A stretch of DNA of 11,901 nucleotides, taken from JADGHX01 sp040255575. GTDB taxonomy: Bacteria > Pseudomonadota > Gammaproteobacteria > Steroidobacterales > Steroidobacteraceae. Where the stretch lies: contig JBDZVF010000173.1 in NCBI GenBank assembly GCA_040255575.1, positions 1-11,901 of the forward strand, written 5' to 3'. A model generated the notes under the pieces. The model did no database searches, was not told where the DNA came from, and saw nothing but the letters and a program-made list of their open reading frames with translations. This document shows positions 6,403 to 11,901 of the stretch, in pieces; the first letter of the stretch is position 1, and each line of letters begins with the position of its first letter. The position numbers and the translations under genes are program-made.

Positions 6403-9212
6403 TGCTTCAGCAACACCGGCGGCTCACGGCCGGACACCGGGTTCCTGAAATGAAACGCCAACGAATCGATCTTCGGGAACGGCGCGTAAGTCGCACCGCG
6501 CAGGGGCGCATCGGGCGGATACGGAAACGGCGCGGTCGGCGCGAACTGGCGTGCGGCCGCCGCCTTCACGTTGGCCCAGCCCGCGTGGTAGCCGGTGGTC
6601 CAGGTGTAATCGAGGTCCATTGCCTCGATCTTCCAGACACCTTCTTCGAGAACCACCTTGTTCTCGTAGATGCCGGCGATGTAACCGCCGTCACCTTCCG
6701 CCTGCGAGTTCACCTGAAACAGCCGCATTCGAATCTGTGCGGATTTTCCATCCTGCGCGACGGACACGAACGGCTGCATCTTCTGGTGGATCGCCATGAA
6801 AACCCCGCGCCGCCCGCCGTTGCCATAGCGCGTGATCATGGACTTGCGGATGCGTTCCCGCCCGACGTAGGTGCCGATGTAGGACAGCTCCTTGCGACCG
6901 TTCACCGCGAAGAGATCGGAGCAGTCGTTCCACACGAACTCATCGATGTAGTAGCCGTATGCATCCGAGACGTTCTCGGCGGCGGAGAAGGCCTCAGCGA
7001 CCGCGAGCTGCCGCTCCGCTTCCGCGAGCCGCGCGGTGGTTTCGGCTTCCGAGCGCGGTGCTGAATCCGCGCTCGCGCTCGCCTTCAGCGGCGTGCTCGG
7101 ATTCGCGAACCGAATCTTCGGCACGAAGAACGCGGGATAGATGCTGAATTTCTGCGTTGGCGGCCGGTCAGCGGGAGAATCCTTGTTCGGCCCGAGCGCC
7201 GGCTGCGCGTCCTGCGCCCAGCCTTTCGAGTAATCCGCCTTCATGCGCGGATAGAGGTGCACGGACGCGATCTTCCACCTGTCTCCTTCCTTCACATACG
7301 TGTTCTCGAAGATCGCCGTGGCCCAGCGCGCGCCTACGTTGTTCATGCCCGTCATGCTGAGCTGCAGGCCGCGCGCCTGCGCCAAGCGGCCGTCTGGCGA
7401 GACGGTTACGACAGTGTCCAGCTGGAGATGATCGTTCAGTTCGCCCTCCTTGAGAGCGGGCGGGCCGAACTGCTCCAGCGCATGCCGAATGCTCTTCGTG
7501 CCGACGTACACGCCCTCCTGCTCCAACTCCATCGTGCCGTCGGCGGTAAAGAGGTCGGCGACGTCGTCCCACATTTTGCGATCGACGTAAAAGCCATACG
7601 CGTTCTGCAGATTTGTAACGGCCGACTCGTCGTTCAGCCGCCGCACGCGCGCTTCGAGCGCAGGAATCGCTGCCGCGGTGATGGCGGGCACCGACGCCGG
7701 AACCTCGGGCGGGATCGGCGTGCCGGCACGGTCCGGCGTGTAGTGATAGGGAACGAGCCTGGGCTGCTCTCCCCTCTCATTCTTCACGTTGTGCCAGCCG
7801 GCTTCGTAAGGCCCCTCGTACTGCGGAAAATACTGCTCCCTGCTGATCTTCCACGCGCCGTCTTCGAGCACATACTCGTTCTCGTAGATGCCGCCGGCCC
7901 AGCTCGCCGACTCTCCGTACTTGCCGCGCATCGCCATCGCGTGCCAGCGACCCTTGGCGCTGTGACCGTCAGGATTCAGCGTGATCACGGGCGAAAGAAA
8001 AAGGACAGTGTTCAGTTGGCCCTGATGACCCCCCAGTGACTGAACACCGCCCGCAGGAGACCTGTGGGCGTTCCTTGCGAACAGCTTTTTGATCTCGTCC
8101 GGCTGGGCTGCTTCGGTGTAGTGCGCGTACGCGTGCTGCAGCCGTTTGATCGAGCGAATGGCCTCTTCGCTCGCAACCCGGAATTGAAGACGCTGGAGGC
8201 GCTGTGAGGTGGGGGCGGCCTGCTCTTCCGCGCGTTCCTGCTCGAGCGCTTCTTTCAACACGCTCGCGTCAATGAGCGTGGCAAGCTCAGCGCGAGTGCG
8301 TGGCGTGCGATTGCGTTCCTTCGCCACCCAAACCTCTTCTTCGGTCAGGACATCCAGCATGTCCTCCACCAGCGTGCCGGGATAACCCTCGTGATGCCAC
8401 ACGCGAGCAATGAGGGCGGCGTCGTACCCCGTGGACTTCGCAACGAGCGGCCACACATCCTGCGGCTCGCGGCGCACGTGCGCAGACGCCTTGATGAGCG
8501 AGCGCACGAAGGAAACGATCTGCGCACGCATCTGTGGGTTCGCGAGATTCTCGGCCGTCGTGTTCAGGTTGAAGAGCTCGCGGTACACCGAGCGGTCCTG
8601 GAACTCGATGGCATCGGCTCCCAGCACGTCCTGCGCGTTCTGGATCTCAGGCTCCCACACCGTCATGGCGTCGATCTCGCCGCGCTTCATCGCGTCGGGC
8701 ACCTTCTCCATCGCGGTGGTGGTGATGAGGGTGACGTCCGCTTCGGTCAACCCCGCCGTGCCGAGCATCTTCGCGAGGTAATACGCGGAGGAGGTGCGAC
8801 CGAACGTCGCAATTCGCTTGCCCTTCAGGTCCGCAAGCTTCGTCACCCCCGCCGAGCGGCGCGCGATGATGCGATAGAACCCTTCCGACACCGTGAGGAG
8901 GATGCGCAGGTTCGGGTGATCGACGGACTGACGTAGCGCCTGCGTTTCCGCGTTCGTCGCGATGTCCGCTTCCCCTGGCTTGAACAGGTTCGGGATGCCG
9001 CCGTTCGACACCGTCACAGGTGTCTTGTGTATGCGGTCCGCCGCGAGCAGCACGGGCGCAAGCTCTATGGTCTTCGTGTTGCCGTAGATGCGCAGTGGGC
9101 GGTTCGCATCCTGCGCCGCTGCGGACGTGATGCACGCAGTGAACGCGGCGATGACGATGACGAGCAGCGAGGCGATGAGCCTTTTGCGAGTGTCTGCGTA
9201 TATCATTTGCAT
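6399..9212 (-). CDS. Exported fusion: ABC substrate-binding domain plus three SnoaL-like domains
   Basis: This 937-residue protein begins with a signal peptide: RKR, then hydrophobic residues 12-29 and a likely cut after Ala33 (SAAA/QD). A Cys27 in FTAC is a poor lipobox. Residues 34-335 match NMT1/SsuA/TauA-type periplasmic binding proteins (IPNLFKPGEADIATNAET, VTKLADLKGKRIATFGRTSS, MKRGEIDAMTVWEPEIQNA). A Glu/Gln-rich linker leads to three SnoaL/NTF2-like domains at about 350-476, 526-668 and 741-881. Each has a GIYENxYVxExGxWKI-type strand pair and ends near YxAGW (PYEAGW, DYSKGW, GYHAGW). Domains 2 and 3 keep NAYGFYVDxxxWDDVADLF; domain 1 has lost part of that region. SnoaL repeats and binding proteins are each known, but I do not know this combination. 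No permease or ATPase gene is near. The start is the ATG at 9212 (9206 also possible), since upstream codons do not look like an export signal. It heads the operon with the bicupin and hydrolase and is divergent from the SDR. Confidence 0.85.
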   Translation of the reverse strand: MQMIYADTRKRLIASLLVIVIAAFTACITSAAAQDANRPLRIYGNTKTIELAPVLLAADRIHKTPVTVSNGGIPNLFKPGEADIATNAETQALRQSVDHPNLRILLTVSEGFYRIIARRSAGVTKLADLKGKRIATFGRTSSAYYLAKMLGTAGLTEADVTLITTTAMEKVPDAMKRGEIDAMTVWEPEIQNAQDVLGADAIEFQDRSVYRELFNLNTTAENLANPQMRAQIVSFVRSLIKASAHVRREPQDVWPLVAKSTGYDAALIARVWHHEGYPGTLVEDMLDVLTEEEVWVAKERNRTPRTRAELATLIDASVLKEALEQERAEEQAAPTSQRLQRLQFRVASEEAIRSIKRLQHAYAHYTEAAQPDEIKKLFARNAHRSPAGGVQSLGGHQGQLNTVLFLSPVITLNPDGHSAKGRWHAMAMRGKYGESASWAGGIYENEYVLEDGAWKISREQYFPQYEGPYEAGWHNVKNERGEQPRLVPYHYTPDRAGTPIPPEVPASVPAITAAAIPALEARVRRLNDESAVTNLQNAYGFYVDRKMWDDVADLFTADGTMELEQEGVYVGTKSIRHALEQFGPPALKEGELNDHLQLDTVVTVSPDGRLAQARGLQLSMTGMNNVGARWATAIFENTYVKEGDRWKIASVHLYPRMKADYSKGWAQDAQPALGPNKDSPADRPPTQKFSIYPAFFVPKIRFANPSTPLKASASADSAPRSEAETTARLAEAERQLAVAEAFSAAENVSDAYGYYIDEFVWNDCSDLFAVNGRKELSYIGTYVGRERIRKSMITRYGNGGRRGVFMAIHQKMQPFVSVAQDGKSAQIRMRLFQVNSQAEGDGGYIAGIYENKVVLEEGVWKIEAMDLDYTWTTGYHAGWANVKAAAARQFAPTAPFPYPPDAPLRGATYAPFPKIDSLAFHFRNPVSGREPPVLLKQ

Positions 9213-9232
9213 CGACGTTACTACACGGCTCG

Positions 9233-9250
9233 AAGGGCTTGAAAGCCCTT
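9233..9250. promoter_or_regulatory. 18-bp palindrome in the divergent promoter region, candidate operator
   Basis: AAGGGCTTGAAAGCCCTT is a perfect 8-bp inverted repeat with a 2-bp centre, lying 20 bp before the fusion gene start and 52 bp before the SDR start. Its size and position fit the operator of a dimeric regulator controlling both directions. The cognate regulator is not identified; a LysR, GntR, TetR or IclR protein is possible. An attenuator hairpin in the fusion-gene leader is an alternative. Confidence 0.5.
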
Positions 9251-9302
9251 TCCGCCCGCATTCCGCCGCGATCAACTGCCACTTCCGCAAGGATCAAACA
9301 TC

Positions 9303-10040
9303 ATGTCAGCACCCGTCATGCTCATCACCGGCGGCAGCCGCGGAATCGGCGCGGCGACGGCGCAACTTGCGGCTCGAAAGGGATACGACGTGGCACTGAG
9401 CTACGTGCGCGACGCGCAGCGCGCGGAGAAAGTGGCGGCAGAAATTCGCGCTACTGGCCGGCGCGCCGTGGCCATCCGCGCGGACGTCGGCCGCGAAGCA
9501 GACATCGTGAACCTGTTTGCGGCGGTGGACGCGCAACTCGGCAAGCTCGACGTGCTCGTCGTCAACAGCGGCATCAACGGGAAGCCCTATCGGTTGGCCG
9601 ATGCTCCTGCCGAGCAGATACGCGAGGTCATCGATGTGAATGTGATCGGCGCAATGCTCTGCGCGCGCGAAGGTGTGCGTCGCATGTCCACGCGTCACGG
9701 CGGCAAGGGCGGCTCGATCGTGCTGGTCTCATCGCGCGCGACCGAGTACGGCTCGCCGGGCGAGTTCGTCTGGTATGCGGCCTCGAAAGCGGCGATCAAC
9801 GCGTTCTGCCTCGGGCTTGCGCGCGAAGTCGGGCGCGAAGGCATCCGCGTGAATGCGGTGTCGCCGGGCCCCATCGACACGGAAATGCTGGACGAGGGCC
9901 GGCGCGCCAGTGTCAGCGAGGTGGTGCCGTTGGGCCGCGTTGGCACGCCTGAGGAAGTCGGCGAAGCGATCCTGTTCCTGGCCTCCTCCGCCGCGTCCTT
10001 CACGACCGGCGCAAACCTGTCGATCTCCGGGGGCCGGTAG
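9303..10040 (+). CDS. Short-chain dehydrogenase/reductase (FabG-like)
   Basis: This 245-residue classical SDR has the complete set of landmarks: cofactor loop TGGSRGIG at residues 9-16, acidic D61 (ADV) near the adenine, N113 (DVNVIG), Ser144, Tyr158 and Lys162 (YAASK), and the PG turn in AVSPGPIDTEM. The usual NNAG motif is replaced by VNSG at residues 87-90, a mild deviation. The basic residues after strand 2 (SYVRDAQR) favour NADP(H). It would oxidise or reduce an alcohol/ketone pair; the substrate is unknown. AAGGA at 9289-9293 lies 9 nt before the ATG. It is divergent from the fusion operon over a 90-bp region carrying a palindrome, so the two may be co-regulated. It ends 31 bp from the convergent SnoaL gene. 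A fatty-acid role for FabG is less likely given the catabolic neighbours. Confidence 0.92.
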   Translation: MSAPVMLITGGSRGIGAATAQLAARKGYDVALSYVRDAQRAEKVAAEIRATGRRAVAIRADVGREADIVNLFAAVDAQLGKLDVLVVNSGINGKPYRLADAPAEQIREVIDVNVIGAMLCAREGVRRMSTRHGGKGGSIVLVSSRATEYGSPGEFVWYAASKAAINAFCLGLAREVGREGIRVNAVSPGPIDTEMLDEGRRASVSEVVPLGRVGTPEEVGEAILFLASSAASFTTGANLSISGGR

Positions 10041-10041
10041 A

Positions 10042-10059
10042 AGCGGCCGTCCGGTCGCT
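10042..10059. terminator. Small hairpin between convergent genes
   Basis: AGCGGCC (10042-10048) pairs with GGTCGCT (10053-10059) with one G-U pair and a GTCC loop. It sits in the 31-bp gap between the stops of the SDR and SnoaL genes. There is no T run on either side, so any terminator function would be weak. Confidence 0.3.
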
Positions 10060-10071
10060 CCCTCCAACCCA

Positions 10072-10521
10072 CTACAGTTTCGGGTTCGTGGGCGGAGTGC
10101 CGCCCTGGAACAGCGCCTCGAACTTGCGATGCGCGTAGAGCCAGCGGCCACTCGCGTCACGCACGCACTTGTCGGTAACCAGCGCGATCTGAATTGGCGG
10201 ATGCGTCGGCAGGACCGGCACGCCGTCCGCCGCATACAGCAGCATGTACCAGGTGCAGGTGGCGCGATTCTCGTCCTCGAACTGCACGCGGAAGTTGTTT
10301 ACCGCATGCACCGCGAGGCGCTTGCCGCGCTTCACGCGCCACTCGTAGAAATCGCGAATCTTCTGCCTTCCCTGGTACGTCGCCTCCGGGCCCTCGAAGA
10401 TCCCGTCCTCGGTGTAGTACTCGGGCGCGTTGCGCCCCCAGTTGGTGTCCACGTCGTGCCAGTACTCCGAGAGCAGGCTCTGGAGCTCCGTGGTTGCGAG
10501 CAGTCGTTCCGTTCGAGTCAT
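10072..10521 (-). CDS. SnoaL-like (NTF2 superfamily) protein
   Basis: The 149-residue product is a single NTF2-like domain of normal length. Helix 1 (LLATTELQSLLSEYWHDVDTNWG) leads to the family box PEYYTEDGIFEGP, then YQGRQKIRDFYEWR, and strands NFRVQFEDENRATCTWYMLLYA and QIALVTDKCVRDASGRWLYAHRKFEALF. A Tyr-Trp-His-Asp run (residues 20-23) lines the place where SnoaL-type enzymes carry catalytic Asp/His, but the reaction cannot be read from this. The ATG at 10521 is chosen because AGAAGGG lies 6 nt upstream; the frame extends further but into the end of the dehydrogenase gene. The 25-bp gap from the Fe-type dehydrogenase stop implies one transcript. The protein may act on, or shield, the product of that dehydrogenase (inference). 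It is convergent with the SDR. Confidence 0.88.
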   Translation of the reverse strand: MTRTERLLATTELQSLLSEYWHDVDTNWGRNAPEYYTEDGIFEGPEATYQGRQKIRDFYEWRVKRGKRLAVHAVNNFRVQFEDENRATCTWYMLLYAADGVPVLPTHPPIQIALVTDKCVRDASGRWLYAHRKFEALFQGGTPPTNPKL

Positions 10522-10546
10522 GACAAGCCCTTCTGTGATCGTCTTT

Positions 10547-11731
10547 TCAAAGTGCGGCCCGATAGATGCTCTTCGCATCCTGCTCGGTGACCACGCGAAG
10601 ATTGCGTTCCAGCAGCCGCTGCACCGTCATCGCCGCCGCGGACATGCGATCGATCGCCGAGGCATCGATGCCGAAGTGGCCCAGCGTGGAAGGCAGGCCG
10701 CATTGGCGTGAGAGTTCCCGCACCCTGTCGAGGCCGCGTCTGGCGGTCTCTTCATCCGTCGCGCCCGGCGTTACGCCTAGCGCCATCGCCACTTCGGCGT
10801 ACCGCCTCGGGGCGGCGGGCAAATTGAACTCCAGCACATGAGGCAACAGCACGGCATTTGCTACGCCGTGCGCCACGTGAAACTCGCCACCGAGCGGGTA
10901 TGACAGCGCGTGGACCGCTGCCGTGTTCACCGGCCCAAGACACATTCCACCATAGAGACTGCCGAGCGAGACGGCGGTGCGCGCCTCGATGTCCTTGCCA
11001 TTCTCGATCGCACGCACGAGATGGTGCGAGATGAGCCGGATGCCCTCGATCGCATAGTTGTCCACGATCGGGTGGGCGAACCGGTTCGCGAACGCTTCTA
11101 TGCAATGCGTGAAGGCGTCGATGCCGGTCGCCGCGGTCACCGCGGGGGGCATGGTCACTGTCAAAAGCGGATCCACGTATGCCGCGTCGGGAACCAGATG
11201 TGGGCTGACGACACCCTTCTTCAGTTCATCCGCTTCGTCCAGCAGGATCGCAATGGGAGACACCTCACTCCCCGTGCCAGAGGTTGTCGGCAAACAAGCG
11301 AGATACGTGCTTCGGCCGTTGAGCTTGCCGACCCCAAACGCGTCGGATACGGACCGCGTTCCGTCGAGATAGGCCGAGACGAGCTTGGCGACATCCATGG
11401 CGCTGCCGCCGCCGAGCCCCACGACCGCATCGGCGTGCACGCCTCGCGCGACCGCGAGTGCCGCTTCGAAATCGCGGATGGTGGGCTCCTGGCGCGCGTC
11501 GGACCACACGGTGACCTCACTGCCGGCGCGCCGTAGCTCCGCGATGAGCGGCGCTGCCAGATCCAGCAGCGGCGGCGCCGTGACGAGGAAAACCGATCGC
11601 GCCCCGCGGGCAGCGAGCGCTCCCGCGCATTGCATGGCGCACCCTGCACCGAAGGCGAGCGTGCGCACCTGATGCAACGTTACAGGGCGCGCCCCGCCCG
11701 AATCGGCGACGCCCCGGCTCACCTCGGTCAT
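10547..11731 (-). CDS. Iron-containing (group III) alcohol dehydrogenase
   Basis: This 394-residue protein is a full-length Fe-ADH. The NAD-binding half carries VVGLGGGSAMDVAK (Gly-rich loop at residues 104-117) and LPTTSGTGSEVSPIAI. The metal-binding half has Asp205 and His209 (GIDAFTHCIEAF), His274 (HALSYPLGG) and His288 (HVAHG), spaced as in FucO-type enzymes. The family oxidises alcohols or reduces aldehydes, and includes maleylacetate reductases, but those are usually shorter (about 350 residues) and differ in sequence; a lactaldehyde/butanol-type or 4-hydroxybutyrate-type enzyme is a closer picture. The ATG at 11731 has GGGAG about 10 nt upstream. It is first in a two-gene unit with the SnoaL gene and lies 104 bp after an AraC-family gene on the same strand, whose product may regulate it (inference). 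Substrate unknown. Confidence 0.93.
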   Translation of the reverse strand: MTEVSRGVADSGGARPVTLHQVRTLAFGAGCAMQCAGALAARGARSVFLVTAPPLLDLAAPLIAELRRAGSEVTVWSDARQEPTIRDFEAALAVARGVHADAVVGLGGGSAMDVAKLVSAYLDGTRSVSDAFGVGKLNGRSTYLACLPTTSGTGSEVSPIAILLDEADELKKGVVSPHLVPDAAYVDPLLTVTMPPAVTAATGIDAFTHCIEAFANRFAHPIVDNYAIEGIRLISHHLVRAIENGKDIEARTAVSLGSLYGGMCLGPVNTAAVHALSYPLGGEFHVAHGVANAVLLPHVLEFNLPAAPRRYAEVAMALGVTPGATDEETARRGLDRVRELSRQCGLPSTLGHFGIDASAIDRMSAAAMTVQRLLERNLRVVTEQDAKSIYRAAL

Positions 11732-11770
11732 GTCTGGTACGGCTCCCGCTCCTCATTGGATGGGGTGCCA

Positions 11771-11795
11771 CGCTCGCACGACGTGGGCGCGAGCG
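11771..11795. promoter_or_regulatory. Inverted repeat upstream of the Fe-type dehydrogenase
   Basis: CGCTCGC (11771-11777) and GCGAGCG (11789-11795) form a perfect 7-bp inverted repeat with an 11-bp centre. It lies 40 bp before the dehydrogenase start and 40 bp after the AraC-family stop. It could be a regulator site or the AraC gene's terminator; no T tract is seen. Confidence 0.3.
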
Positions 11796-11835
11796 ACTTC
11801 GCCAGAACGGCACGAGGATGCCGACAAAGAGGAAG

Positions 11836-11901
11836 TCAGGACAAATGCGTGTTTCGGAACTGGGTTGGCGTCATCCCGTACTCGTCCCGGAACACGCGCG
11901 T
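11836..11901 (-). CDS. AraC/XylS-family regulator, C-terminal end only
   Basis: Only the last 21 codons and the TGA are inside the window; the rest lies beyond the right edge. They read TRVFRDEYGMTPTQFRNTHLS, the typical end of the second helix-turn-helix of AraC-family activators (pattern F-R-x-x-F/Y-G-x-T-P-x-x-F/Y-R). The effector domain is not visible. Such regulators often control adjacent catabolic genes, here the dehydrogenase/SnoaL pair 104 bp downstream. Confidence 0.85.
   Translation of the reverse strand, partial: TRVFRDEYGMTPTQFRNTHLS

Noticed and set aside
9122..9140. Lipoprotein signal at Cys27 of the fusion protein.
   Set aside because: FTAC lacks the usual Leu at -3, and a standard signal-peptidase I site (SAAA/Q) follows at residue 33.
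9213..9290. Upstream extension of the fusion protein to 9290.
   Set aside because: The extra 26 residues do not resemble an export signal and would run across the palindrome; the signal peptide begins properly at 9212 or 9206.

Overview
The window comes from a GC-rich bacterium, most likely a proteobacterium with aerobic aromatic catabolism. Two genes match the protocatechuate 4,5-cleavage (gallate/4-oxalomesaconate) route closely: a ligK-type aldolase cut by the left edge and a full-length ligJ-type hydratase. A third, an Amidohydro_2 protein, resembles 2-pyrone-4,6-dicarboxylate lactonase (LigI). The ring-opening dioxygenase (ligAB) and the semialdehyde dehydrogenase (ligC) are not in view. 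Genus cannot be fixed from the sequence.

Layout. 1-645 (+): ligK, missing its N-terminus. 1028-1474 (+): a small NTF2/SnoaL-like protein. 1475-3245: a repeat-rich stretch holding a (GCA)n microsatellite, a gene for a hendecad-repeat coiled-coil protein with a C-terminal membrane anchor (1921-2784), and an array of about 25 copies of a 16-bp minisatellite (2810-3206). 3246-4271 (-): ligJ. 4272-4621: a gap with two strong GC hairpins and a possible ligJ promoter. 4622-9212 (-): a tightly coupled three-gene operon. Read 5' to 3' on the minus strand it encodes a 937-residue exported protein fusing an ABC-type substrate-binding domain to three SnoaL-like domains, then a bicupin, then the LigI-like amidohydrolase. 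The two junctions are 4-nt GTGA and ATGA overlaps. 9213-9302: a divergent promoter region with an 18-bp palindrome. 9303-10040 (+): a FabG-like SDR. 10072-11731 (-): an iron-type alcohol dehydrogenase followed by a SnoaL-like protein. 11836-11901 (-): the last 21 residues of an AraC-family regulator.

How they may work together. LigJ hydrates 4-oxalomesaconate and LigK cleaves the product to pyruvate and oxaloacetate; a LigI-type enzyme would feed pyrone dicarboxylate into the same route. The dehydrogenases, bicupin and SnoaL proteins look like accessory or upstream steps for an unidentified aromatic or related substrate. The most unusual item is the substrate-binding/triple-SnoaL fusion at the head of the coupled operon, with no permease or ATPase gene nearby. 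The second is the pair of unrelated tandem-repeat arrays lying between ligK and ligJ.
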